A DNA stretch of 7,067 nt from contig JAJXZM010000503.1 of the NCBI GenBank assembly GCA_021780055.1, positions 1-7,067 of the forward strand, in the 5' to 3' direction. How positions within the stretch are numbered: the first letter of the stretch is position 1; the number at the start of each line of letters is the position of its first letter. Positions 1 through 7,067 of this stretch are shown one piece after another. The position numbers were made by a program, and so were the translations under genes. Below the pieces are notes generated by a model, which saw nothing but the letters and a program-made list of their open reading frames with translations, was not told the DNA's origin and did no database searches. The DNA is from Acidobacteriota bacterium. GTDB taxonomy: Bacteria; Acidobacteriota; Terriglobia; UBA7540.

Positions 1-2492
1 TTCAAAGGGCCGTCAAGCTTGAAGGAGCCGCTGGCGGAGACTTCCGCCGCCATCGAATGGCCGGAGAATTCCTGTATCCATGGGTCCACGCGCAAGGCGG
101 CGTATTGCCCTGAAAGATGCAGCGGCCAGTTGTCCCGTGTCTCCAGGTTTCCAGTGATCTGGAAATTCCCCGCCTGCGCTCCGCCGCCTGTTAACTGGAG
201 CGCCACCTGCTGCCCTTGCCATTCGGCCTTGCCGTGAATGGTTCCAAGCTGCTGTCCCTTCCAAGCGAGATTGGTCATGTCGACAGTGGATTGCAGCCGT
301 GCGTTGTCAAACCTTCCTCCACCCTGAAGGCTGAAACTGACAAGTCCGGAAACCGCAGCGGCGGTGCTTGTTTCGGCTGCCTGCGGATTGATGAAGTGGA
401 TGCGGCCGAGCGGAAAGTCGCGGCCTTGCAGGTTGGCTGAAAAGGCGCGTTCCACGGGGTTGACCTGCAAGTTCCCGTTTGCGTATCCCCGGCCTTCCAC
501 AAGCTTGAAGTTCCGGATCTCCCAGTTGGATTTCGTGGCCAGTATGTTCGCCTCCACAGAATCGAACGGGACACCCGCGAACTCACCCTTGCGAACGGAA
601 ATATGGCCGCGGCCCGAAAGGCTCTCGACAGTGCCTTCAGCCTCGACTTGCCCCGTAACGAGCCCCTCCATCACAGGTTTCAGGCCCAGAGCAGCCCGAA
701 CTCCTGCTACTGGCGTTTCCTGGGCTGTTGCCTTCAGGCGGACCGAACTGTTGGGTTCGAGTTTCCAGCCGAAAAGGCCGACTTCAGCATCCAAAGTCAG
801 TGAACTCTTTCCTAGCTTCAGCCGCCCTGACTGGATGCTCGCGTGCTGGGGAGAAAACATCATTTGCGACTGGAAGCTGTCCCAGAGCCACCCCGCGTAA
901 TTGAAGGCCCCAATGCTGGTCTGGCCGCTGATCTCCGGATTCGAAAAGGTCCCCGAAAGGGTACCGTTGAAAACCGCCTGGCTCTGCAGCGTAATCGGCA
1001 GGGAGTTCCGGGTTTCAATCAGAATTTCGGCACCGGGCCGCCATTCTTCAAAATCTGAAGTCGCGAACTTGACGGACATCGAAGATTGTTCATCGCCAAG
1101 CATGCCCTGGAAGGACATGTTGGAGTGTGGTGTTGAAACTTGAGCGTCATTGAGGGTGATCAGGACTTTGCGTCCCCAATCGAGTGTTCCCTGGGCGTGG
1201 CCCGTCAAAGGAAGCCCTGGAACGGCCTGACCCTCCGGTGGTTGAAATTGAAGGTTAAACCGGCTCCGCAGCCGGGAAGGCTGTTGCCAGCTTGCGCTGA
1301 CCATTCCGCTGATGACGGCCTGGGGATGGAAAATTCCGATGGTCCTTGCCAGGCGGGGAATAACCCTGTCCAGGGTTGAGAGGTCCATCTCTTTAAAGCG
1401 TGTCCGGAGGACGACCTGCGGCCTTCCTTTTGCCAGCGATACAGTTGCGTCGCCTTCCGCGCTCGCATTGAGGCCGGTCAAGGTGAAATTCGGGATCCTC
1501 AACCTGCCGCCGGCGAATCCGTAATCGGAGGTAAAATTCACGGCGGCGGATTGGATCTCTGGATTTTTCAACTTCAGGTCGCGAGTTTTCAAGCGGCCAC
1601 CGACCGTGATGCCCTTTGAATCGTAGGCGCCCTTGCCATCCACGTAAAGATAACCGCTTTCAACCTGAGCAATCCTCAGCGACCGGGCAAGTTCCTGAAG
1701 GCCGCCATTGGCACGGAATTCAAAAGTTGCGGCAAGCTGTGGCGTCCAGTGGAGAGCGCCGGCAAGATTTCCGCGGAGGTTTTCGACCTGCCAGCTCAAG
1801 CCGGATACTTCCACCTGCTGGTCTGAGAGCTTGAAGGTAGCGGCCAGCGAAAGAGGAGGCAGAGTCCTGCTTTTCCATTTGAAAATGGACTTGGAGAAAG
1901 CGACGGAGCCTCGGTAGTTGTGGTCCTGGCTGAGTTGCAACTGCATTGCAACGTCGCGCGCGGCCGCCTGGAAGGGAATGCGCTGGTTGTTCCAGATGAG
2001 AGTGGTGTGACTCAATGTCAGGCGGTCGATTCCTAGATCCAACAGGTCCGTGAGGCCTTGTCCCTGTCCTGGCGAGACCGTGGCTCCCGGAAGGTTGGTT
2101 GAGCCGTCGGGATAGGTTTGAACGCGAAGCTCAGCCTGTTGCCATTGTAAAGACCGCAGCAGAAGGCGAAACTGCGGCAGGGACTCCGGACTGATGCTGG
2201 CCTCGATATGCTGAGCCGAGAAAAGCGGCTCCGTCGCGTTCTTCTCAAGACCGTGGATCACCAGCCGCTGGACACTGACCCTGAGACTGAAAGGGTGAAA
2301 ATACATTCCCGCAATTTCAACTTTTCCCCCTGTAACGCGTTCCAGGCCGGCCGTTAACTGGTGTTGGAGAACGCCCCGGAACCACGCCGTACCCGCCAGT
2401 CCGATGATGACGGCGCACAAGACGATAAGGACCCCGGTCGAATGAATCAGCCAGCGAACCAGCATCCGCAATTTCAGGTTTCGCAATGTCAC
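1..2492 (-). CDS. TamB/AsmA-like translocation and assembly protein, N-terminal 830 residues (3' end outside window)
   Basis: This frame stays open from a GTG at 2490-2492 to the window edge, giving 830 codons without a stop. The start is chosen because AAGGA sits 8 bases upstream and a membrane anchor follows directly: a basic N-terminus (RNLKLRMLVR), then a hydrophobic segment at about residues 15-37 (core GVLIVLCAVIIGLAG). After the anchor comes LERVTGGKVEIAGMYFHPFS, the usual opening of AsmA/TamB proteins. The rest is low-complexity beta-rich sequence with recurring Gly-Thr/Gly-Ser strand signatures, for example GTFSNPEISGQ near residues 510-525 and VTGQVEAEGTVESLSGRG near 605-620. Family members are anchored in the inner membrane, span the periplasm as a beta-groove and work with TamA in outer-membrane protein assembly or in phospholipid transport. 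The defining C-terminal TamB (DUF490) domain would lie outside the window, so an AsmA-family relative cannot be excluded. It follows the SurA-like gene by 21 bases and is likely co-transcribed. Confidence 0.83.
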   Translation of the reverse strand, partial: MTLRNLKLRMLVRWLIHSTGVLIVLCAVIIGLAGTAWFRGVLQHQLTAGLERVTGGKVEIAGMYFHPFSLRVSVQRLVIHGLEKNATEPLFSAQHIEASISPESLPQFRLLLRSLQWQQAELRVQTYPDGSTNLPGATVSPGQGQGLTDLLDLGIDRLTLSHTTLIWNNQRIPFQAAARDVAMQLQLSQDHNYRGSVAFSKSIFKWKSRTLPPLSLAATFKLSDQQVEVSGLSWQVENLRGNLAGALHWTPQLAATFEFRANGGLQELARSLRIAQVESGYLYVDGKGAYDSKGITVGGRLKTRDLKLKNPEIQSAAVNFTSDYGFAGGRLRIPNFTLTGLNASAEGDATVSLAKGRPQVVLRTRFKEMDLSTLDRVIPRLARTIGIFHPQAVISGMVSASWQQPSRLRSRFNLQFQPPEGQAVPGLPLTGHAQGTLDWGRKVLITLNDAQVSTPHSNMSFQGMLGDEQSSMSVKFATSDFEEWRPGAEILIETRNSLPITLQSQAVFNGTLSGTFSNPEISGQTSIGAFNYAGWLWDSFQSQMMFSPQHASIQSGRLKLGKSSLTLDAEVGLFGWKLEPNSSVRLKATAQETPVAGVRAALGLKPVMEGLVTGQVEAEGTVESLSGRGHISVRKGEFAGVPFDSVEANILATKSNWEIRNFKLVEGRGYANGNLQVNPVERAFSANLQGRDFPLGRIHFINPQAAETSTAAAVSGLVSFSLQGGGRFDNARLQSTVDMTNLAWKGQQLGTIHGKAEWQGQQVALQLTGGGAQAGNFQITGNLETRDNWPLHLSGQYAALRVDPWIQEFSGHSMAAEVSASGSFKLDGPL

Positions 2493-2500
2493 CCTTCAGG

Positions 2501-2505
2501 TCCTT
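2501..2505 (-). promoter_or_regulatory. Ribosome binding site of the TamB-like gene
   Basis: The minus strand reads AAGGA here, followed by 8 bases and then GTG at 2490-2492. It is the clearest Shine-Dalgarno site in the window. It favours this GTG over the in-frame TTG two codons later and the in-frame ATG at codon 10. It lies in the 21-base gap after the stop codon of the SurA-like gene, consistent with translation from a shared transcript. Confidence 0.7.
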
Positions 2506-2513
2506 ATCTCATG

Positions 2514-3128
2514 TCAATCCGAATGAACCGTCACCCGATGAGAGGCTTTCAACCGATCGAGCCAGTCGTCCATCTGTTCATTCATCTTCTTCTGGATTAG
2601 TATTTCCCGGATCTGCTCCCGAACCTGGTCCAGCGCGGGAGGCGGTCCCGGATTCCGCTTTGCATATTCCGGCACAAAGACCTTCTTGTAATAATCATCA
2701 ACTTCGCCGGGATTAGGAAGGGCCGTCGGCCGCAACCGGTTGTTGATCATCTGCAGCGTCCTCAGGTAAATTTCCAGCCGGTTCAGCACCTGTGGCTCCG
2801 TCATGCCAAGCGATTGCAATGCTTCGTTGTAAGATTGCTCATTCGGAAATTTGTCGCGGACGCTTTTCAGTGTGTCCGCGGCAGCTTTCGCTCCGTTTTT
2901 CGACGTTCTCCTCAGCCGTTGCATTTGCTCCGCCAGAAGCGTCTGGCTGATCAGTCGGTTGAGCGCCGCCTGGCTTTCCTCACCGCCGGGCTCGCCCGCC
3001 GGAGACTTACCGTCCAGGAAGCGTTCAAAACGATATTCCTGGACGACGTCGTATCGGGTGATGGCGGTGTTGCCGACAGACGCAACGACGCGGTCCAGCA
3101 TTTCCGCGCCAGATGGGACAGCCAGCAA
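2514..3128 (-). CDS. SurA-like periplasmic chaperone lacking a PPIase domain
   Basis: Likely a periplasmic chaperone that binds unfolded outer-membrane proteins on their way to the Omp85 insertase. From the TTG at 3126-3128 it has 204 residues. The SurA N-terminal signature LDRVVASVGNTAITRYDV spans residues 11-28, a helix with ALNRLISQTLLAEQ follows near 55-68, EVDDYYKKVFVPEYAK spans 142-157, and a C-terminal return helix with strand (QVREQIREILIQKK to RVTV) spans 168-201. The C-terminal helix follows the N-terminal domain almost directly, so no parvulin (rotamase) domain is present; E. coli SurA has two and is about twice as long. The start is uncertain. The TTG lies inside what looks like a signal peptide: the same frame upstream reads KHRPKLLIACCQLFAAAALL before LAVPSGAEM, so the true start may be a non-canonical codon near 3161 overlapping the Omp85 stop codon. 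It is probably in an operon with both neighbours. Family assignment is firm at domain level; true SurA orthology is not shown. Confidence 0.85.
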   Translation of the reverse strand: MLAVPSGAEMLDRVVASVGNTAITRYDVVQEYRFERFLDGKSPAGEPGGEESQAALNRLISQTLLAEQMQRLRRTSKNGAKAAADTLKSVRDKFPNEQSYNEALQSLGMTEPQVLNRLEIYLRTLQMINNRLRPTALPNPGEVDDYYKKVFVPEYAKRNPGPPPALDQVREQIREILIQKKMNEQMDDWLDRLKASHRVTVHSD

Positions 3129-3160
3129 AGCCGCCGCCGCGAACAGCTGGCAGCACGCAA

Positions 3161-6100
3161 TCAGAAGCTTTGGCCGATGCTTAGAAAATACTGCAATCGC
3201 GGCAATCGGAGCACCTCCAGGCCATTCTGCCCGGCAACCTGGTACCGGGGTGGATTCAGGGCATAACCCACGTCGAACCTTAGTGGGCCGACGGGTGTCT
3301 TATATAGAAATCCTACGCCCGCCGCATGAACTGTGTAATCAAAATCGGTTGGGGAATTCTGCGAAAACTTCAGCAGGCGCATCTTGCGGATGGTGGAATA
3401 CACATTCCCCATGTCGTGAAAAACGACCACGCCCAGGCGGTCCTGCGCGAAGGAAAAACGAAGTTCCAGCGAATTCAGGAAAAGCGCGTTGCCGCCAATC
3501 GGGAATCCGGTCTGGGGGTCACGCGGCCCGGCCTGGTTGATGGAGAACCCGCGGTGTGAATCACTTCCGCCCATAAAAAAGCGCTCCGGCAAGGGAATGT
3601 CATGCGTCAGAACGGTCTGTTCTGTCCCGTCGGGCTCGGTGACGGTCACGGACATCAGGCCGCCGAAGGGGGATTCGACGGCAAACCGGGTGTCGCGAGC
3701 GAAGATCAGATAGGGAGTCAGCCGGTAGTAAGTTGAGTTTTGGGCTGCAAATCGGAGGAAATTCGCCTGAGATCCCAACCCTGACCAGGAAATTCCCGCA
3801 TCGGCTGAGGAGTACGATCCTCGCTTTGGATCGATTGGGTCGTCACGTTGGTCGTTGATGTAGCCCAATGAAAACATCCCGATTTTAGCCGGGCGGCTGG
3901 CTAGAGGAATCTGTTCCGGAGAGATTCGGTTCGACAGGTCCAGGGCCTGCACATTACGAAAGGAGTATCGGGCAGAAAGGAGACTCCTTGGGCTCCACCG
4001 CTTTTCGACGACGACAAAAGCTTCCTTGCGTCGTGCGGTAAAGGTGAGAACATCACTACTGGAGTCGATATTTGCGCTGAAGCGGACACTGATGTCCCGG
4101 CGCTTGGGGAAATTGGGAATAAAGTAGTTGGCGTCGGCCCCTTTATCGAGGGTTGAAAGCCTGCCGCGAAAACTCAGCATCTGGTTGCGCCCGCCGACGC
4201 CAATGCGCGAGACATCCAGAGAAACTCGCGGGCTGGCCTTCAACTGGCCCTGGGGTTCGTTGCTGCCCAGCCGCTGGACTTCGATACCACCGCCGTACCC
4301 GACTGTCCAGCGCGGTGCCTCTTCCATGCTGACCAGGATCGCTTTTTCGGCCTCTTCGGTTTGCGGGTTCTGCGGAGCAATCTGCACCTGGTTGAATAGC
4401 CCAAGGTCATAGAGCTTGCGTTGCGACTCCAGCAGAGCGCTCTCATTCACTGGCTGGTTGCGGCTGAAGGTCAGTTCGCGCCGCACAATTCCATCGCGCG
4501 TGTGCTTGTTGCCCAGCAATACTACCCGCTCGATCATTTCCTGGTTCCCGGGCGTCACCTGATACTCCACATTGATCAGGTGCTCCTGGTCCGCAGGCGA
4601 ACGGTTGGTAAGAACCCTCGCATGAGAATAACCCCGGTTCCCAAAGTATCGAAGTATGGTGTCGCGATCTTTCTGCTCGTTTTGCGGGGAATAGAACAGG
4701 CCCGGTTGATTCGCCAGCTGCGAAAGGAGGTCCTTCCGCTGTTCGTCGGTGACGCCTTGCAAAGCGACCTTTCCTACCATCGTCCGCACGCCTTCCTGGA
4801 TGTTGAGCGTGACAAACAGCCGGTTAGGCTGGTCCTGATAGTAGTAATTGAAGCTGGGTGCGATTTGGGCGTTCAAGTAGCCCTGCGCCTGGTAGACACC
4901 TTTAAGGGAATTGAGGTCGCCGGCCAGCATCCGGGCGCTGTAGGCCGAGCTTTGAAACGGGAATTGGGCTGTATGGATTGTCATAACTGAAGAGAGGATG
5001 GAATCGGATATATGACTGTTCCCTGTGAATTTGTACCCTGCAAAGCTGCCCTGCTGCCCGAGTTGGACCGTGTATGTAACGCGCAGATGGTTGGGCTTCA
5101 CGTTTTCGATCGGGCCCACCGTTACTTCGGCATGCAGGTAGCCCTTCTGCTGATAGTAGTCGGCAAGCGCTTCACTACCCCTTTCAAGCGAGGGGTGGTC
5201 AATTACGCCGTCCTGGTATAGGGGAAGAATGTTTCGGAGCTTGTTACGGGGTATGCTGGCGCCGCGCACGCGAACCTCGATCAACGGCCCGGCCTCGCAC
5301 TCCACAAAAAGGCTTTCTGTGTTCGTTTTTGAATCGTGCGCCCGCTTCTGAATGTTGGTGCTAGCCTGCAGATAGCCATTCTTCAGATAAAAGTTGTGAA
5401 CTTTGTAAAGACCCTTTTCGATATCAGATGACGTCAGCCGCTCACCTGGGTGCCAGCCCGTTACAGACCGCAGCTGGCTTGGAGGGTAGACAGGATGGCC
5501 ACTGAAAGTGACTCCGCTCATCCGCGCCTGGCTTCCAGGAGTAATTGTCAACAGGACACTTGCTTCCTGGGTGGCCGGATTGCGCACAACGCTGCTCTGG
5601 ACTTTTGCCTGATAAAAAGCGTTGTCGCGAAACACGCTTCTGATGTTCTCCTCTGCAGCGGCGAGATCGTCCTGGTAGAGTGGGCGCCCCAGGGGCAGCC
5701 GGGCGGCCGCAACTAAAGTGCTGGCGTCGAGCGGCTTGGGTGTTCCACTCACCTGAACAACGCCGATAAAATACCGGGCCTTTCCGGCGAACGTCAGAAC
5801 CACGCCACCGGTTTCCGGCTCGGCATCGGCCTGAAGGCTGGCAAAGCGTCCCGTTGCATAGAGGTTCTTCAGGCTTTCATCTACTTTTGCAGGGTCGAGC
5901 GGCTGGCCGGTCTGCTGAACTACTTGTTTCTTGAATTGGTATAGATAGAGCTGAGCATCGGTCTTGAGTTCAATGCGAACGACCGTCTGGCCCCACTCAG
6001 GAGGCCTTGCAAGCGCGGGAGCGGCACATCCTTGCCACGCAATGGCCGGCAAGAAAGCGATTTTACAAAAGTTCCCGATGCGCCGGAACCCGCGCAGCAA
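3161..6100 (-). CDS. Omp85-family outer-membrane assembly protein (BamA/TamA type) with about seven POTRA domains
   Basis: An outer-membrane beta-barrel insertase or translocase of 979 residues from the TTG at 6098-6100. Residues 1-31 form a signal peptide (RRIGNFCK, then IAFLPAIAW, cleavage after ALA). Residues about 38-597 hold seven POTRA-like repeats, each ending in a Gly-aromatic turn: TGRF (83), NAFYQA (160), NGYLQA (241), KGYLHA (319), QGYLNA (406), RGYSHA (489) and LGLFNQV (566), spaced 77-87 residues. The barrel spans about 598-979, with RDDPIDPKRG (752-761), the loop-6 HRGF motif (849-852) carrying the conserved Arg, FHDMGNVY (894-901), TPVGPLRFDVG (935-945) and a terminal Phe. E. 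coli BamA has five POTRAs and TamA three. The SurA-like and TamB-like neighbours fit either a BamA or a TamA role, so no symbol is given. The longest ATG frame starts at 6280, but its first 60 residues lack a signal peptide, are rich in Cys, Trp and Arg, and cross a TATAAT box, so I prefer the TTG. No strong ribosome binding site precedes either start. Confidence 0.92.
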   Translation of the reverse strand: MLRGFRRIGNFCKIAFLPAIAWQGCAAPALARPPEWGQTVVRIELKTDAQLYLYQFKKQVVQQTGQPLDPAKVDESLKNLYATGRFASLQADAEPETGGVVLTFAGKARYFIGVVQVSGTPKPLDASTLVAAARLPLGRPLYQDDLAAAEENIRSVFRDNAFYQAKVQSSVVRNPATQEASVLLTITPGSQARMSGVTFSGHPVYPPSQLRSVTGWHPGERLTSSDIEKGLYKVHNFYLKNGYLQASTNIQKRAHDSKTNTESLFVECEAGPLIEVRVRGASIPRNKLRNILPLYQDGVIDHPSLERGSEALADYYQQKGYLHAEVTVGPIENVKPNHLRVTYTVQLGQQGSFAGYKFTGNSHISDSILSSVMTIHTAQFPFQSSAYSARMLAGDLNSLKGVYQAQGYLNAQIAPSFNYYYQDQPNRLFVTLNIQEGVRTMVGKVALQGVTDEQRKDLLSQLANQPGLFYSPQNEQKDRDTILRYFGNRGYSHARVLTNRSPADQEHLINVEYQVTPGNQEMIERVVLLGNKHTRDGIVRRELTFSRNQPVNESALLESQRKLYDLGLFNQVQIAPQNPQTEEAEKAILVSMEEAPRWTVGYGGGIEVQRLGSNEPQGQLKASPRVSLDVSRIGVGGRNQMLSFRGRLSTLDKGADANYFIPNFPKRRDISVRFSANIDSSSDVLTFTARRKEAFVVVEKRWSPRSLLSARYSFRNVQALDLSNRISPEQIPLASRPAKIGMFSLGYINDQRDDPIDPKRGSYSSADAGISWSGLGSQANFLRFAAQNSTYYRLTPYLIFARDTRFAVESPFGGLMSVTVTEPDGTEQTVLTHDIPLPERFFMGGSDSHRGFSINQAGPRDPQTGFPIGGNALFLNSLELRFSFAQDRLGVVVFHDMGNVYSTIRKMRLLKFSQNSPTDFDYTVHAAGVGFLYKTPVGPLRFDVGYALNPPRYQVAGQNGLEVLRLPRLQYFLSIGQSF

Positions 6101-6224
6101 CTTTGCAGCGCGTCGGCGAGCGGTGACCGCGCAGGGCGAACAGGAGCGATTGCCGGAAATTCTTATCCAAGAGATCGGTCTTGACTCCCGAATGGTTTTT
6201 CGTCCCCAATAACAACCAAATCTT

Positions 6225-6230
6225 ATTATA
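6225..6230 (-). promoter_or_regulatory. Candidate promoter -10 box for the Omp85-SurA-TamB operon
   Basis: The minus strand reads a perfect TATAAT in a locally AT-rich patch (AAAAGAAAGATATAATAAGA) within otherwise GC-rich sequence. It lies in the gap after the deacetylase gene. Transcription from it would begin near 6218, leaving about 118 bases of leader before the TTG at 6100. The -35 region is poor: the best match is TCGTCG at 6247-6252 with a 16-base spacer, three of six consensus bases. Use would exclude the upstream ATG at 6280 as the start of the Omp85 gene. Confidence 0.4.
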
Positions 6231-6250
6231 TCTTTCTTTTCGGGGGCGAC

Positions 6251-6269
6251 GAGCGGCGTAGCCCCGCTC
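6251..6269. repeat. Perfect 6-bp inverted repeat next to the candidate promoter
   Basis: GAGCGG and CCGCTC flank a 7-base spacer, forming a perfect dyad. It overlaps the place where the -35 element of the TATAAT promoter would sit, so it could be an operator. As RNA it could fold as a short hairpin, but no run of T follows on either strand, which argues against an intrinsic terminator. A dyad this short could also arise by chance in GC-rich sequence. Confidence 0.3.
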
Positions 6270-6376
6270 TGAATGGGCATCCCGTTGGAAGAGCATGCAC
6301 TTCTCAGCCGCCAGCCCCTTGCTGCTTAGAGGGTATAGGCTGCGGAAAAGTTTGCTTTGTTTCGGCCCCAATCAGG

Positions 6377-7067
6377 TCAGCGGACCAGCGGTCCCAGCAG
6401 TTCCTTCAAGACGTTGGTTGCCGGGAAGCCCTGCCCAAGATGCTGCCGGAATCCTTCGGCCCAGCGAAAGCCGGCCCGCTTTCCCGCCTCCTGTGCCATT
6501 TTCCGCATGGTTGTGACCGTTTCAGGGATCTCCTGCTGCGTTTTCAGCCAGGCCTGCTGACTGTCGTGGCAGGCCAGCATCTCTTCTTTGAGTTTGAGTG
6601 TTGCGCTGATGTTGACGGACAGGCTGGACGCGATTCTGTTTCCCAGAATGTCGCGCCGCCCAAACGCGTCGGCATAGTACAGATGCGGAACGCCCTGGAG
6701 CGGTGGCGCGGGGCGCTTTGCTCCGGTCCTGAAATTGGGGGCCATGGCGCCGAAGCAGGCGCTTTGGCAGAGCTGGCTTACCGTTTCGTGATCGGCCATG
6801 TAATCTACCGGCGAATGCGTCAGCACCAGCACGGGGCACGTCTCGCGGACCAGTTCCATTACCTTGTTAAGGTGCGGGCCATCGTAAAAAACCAGGAGAT
6901 CCTTGCTCCTGAGGCAGTGGTAGGTGGCGCCGATCAGGGCGGCGGACTTTGCCGCTTCCTTCTGTCGCACCGCGGAAATTTTTGCGGCGGGAAGAGTTGT
7001 GCTGCCGCAATCTCCCGCCGTGAGCGTTGCCATGTGGATGGTGGCACCGCGTGCAGCCAGGTGGGCC
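6377..7067 (-). CDS. PIG-L/LmbE-family deacetylase, partial (N-terminus outside window)
   Basis: Probable zinc-dependent de-N-acetylase of the family that includes PIG-L and MshB, acting on N-acetylated sugars or related compounds; the substrate cannot be read from the sequence. 229 residues are visible and the frame is open at the window edge (AHLAARGATIH precedes the first internal ATG at 7031-7033). Visible residues 14-22 read TLTAGDCGS, matching the strand and Gly-rich turn that follows the first metal-binding motif. RQKEAAKSAALIG follows near 34-46, and THSPVDYMADHETVSQL spans about 83-99, the second metal-binding region with its Asp-His pair (DHE). The first motif (HPDDE type), holding the catalytic Asp and two zinc ligands, would lie just outside the window, so catalytic competence cannot be checked. 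The C-terminal tail (GKRAGFRWAEGFRQHLGQGF) resembles that of longer bacterial members. The 276-base gap and probable promoter downstream suggest it is not part of the envelope operon. Confidence 0.88.
   Translation of the reverse strand, partial: AHLAARGATIHMATLTAGDCGSTTLPAAKISAVRQKEAAKSAALIGATYHCLRSKDLLVFYDGPHLNKVMELVRETCPVLVLTHSPVDYMADHETVSQLCQSACFGAMAPNFRTGAKRPAPPLQGVPHLYYADAFGRRDILGNRIASSLSVNISATLKLKEEMLACHDSQQAWLKTQQEIPETVTTMRKMAQEAGKRAGFRWAEGFRQHLGQGFPATNVLKELLGPLVR

Noticed and set aside
364..900. A 178-codon forward-strand open frame.
   Set aside because: It is antisense to the TamB-like gene, whose minus-strand frame is open for 830 codons and carries family-like sequence.
2951..3160. 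A 69-codon minus-strand frame starting at TTG in a TGATTG stop-start overlap with the Omp85 gene.
   Set aside because: The overlap looks like translational coupling, but the product is an Arg- and Ser-rich sequence in the wrong frame; the SurA-like protein is one frame over.
2851..3540. A 229-codon forward-strand open frame.
   Set aside because: It lies antisense to the SurA-like start and the Omp85 barrel, both supported by family motifs. Its translation is rich in Ser, Arg and Pro with no recognisable domain, as expected of a shadow frame in GC-rich coding sequence.
4421..4990. A 189-codon forward-strand open frame.
   Set aside because: It is antisense to the POTRA region of the Omp85 gene and shows no domain or ribosome binding site.
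6120..6130. An 11-base palindrome GCGGTGACCGC in the Omp85 leader.
   Set aside because: A single short palindrome with a 1-base centre is expected by chance in GC-rich DNA, and no second copy was seen nearby.
6308..6345. An imperfect hairpin (CCGC-AGC and CCCT pairing with AGGG-GCT-GCGG) downstream of the deacetylase gene, considered as a terminator.
   Set aside because: It has an asymmetric internal loop, a bulge and a 10-base loop, and no run of T follows the stem. It is too weak to call.
6063..6371. A 102-codon minus-strand frame crossing the gap upstream of the Omp85 gene.
   Set aside because: It overlaps the putative promoter and the Omp85 signal peptide in another frame, has an unusual basic composition and no recognisable domain.

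Overview
The window reads as chromosomal sequence from a Gram-negative (diderm) bacterium. GC content is in the mid-to-high 50s percent by eye, all genes lie on the minus strand, and three of the four encode outer-membrane biogenesis proteins. The style of the SurA-like and TamB-like N-termini and the gene order look most like Acidobacteriota. That assignment is an inference from pattern memory and no marker gene here proves it.

Layout in the direction of transcription (high to low coordinates): (1) 7067-6377, the 3' part of a PIG-L/LmbE-family zinc deacetylase whose N-terminus lies outside the window. (2) 6376-6101, a 276-base gap holding a perfect TATAAT -10-like box and a 6-bp inverted repeat just upstream of it. 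(3) 6100-3161, a large Omp85 (BamA/TamA-type) outer-membrane protein with a signal peptide, about seven POTRA repeats and a C-terminal beta-barrel. (4) 3128-2514, a SurA-like periplasmic chaperone without a parvulin domain, whose apparent signal peptide reaches back to the stop codon of the Omp85 gene. (5) 2492-1, the first 830 residues of a TamB/AsmA-type protein that starts at GTG behind a clear ribosome binding site and runs off the window.

Genes 3 to 5 are packed tightly: zero or overlapping spacing between Omp85 and SurA-like, and 21 bases between SurA-like and TamB-like. They almost certainly form one operon. Together they encode an outer-membrane insertase or translocase, a periplasmic chaperone that would feed it, and an inner-membrane-anchored, periplasm-spanning protein of the type that partners TamA or carries lipid to the outer membrane. 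The deacetylase is on the same strand but separated by a likely promoter, and has no obvious functional link.

I did not find a novel system. The points most worth a second look are the seven-POTRA architecture, the PPIase-less SurA-like protein, and the unusual start regions of the Omp85 and SurA-like genes. No tRNA, rRNA, CRISPR array, insertion sequence or convincing intrinsic terminator was seen. Long forward-strand reading frames are shadows of the minus-strand genes.
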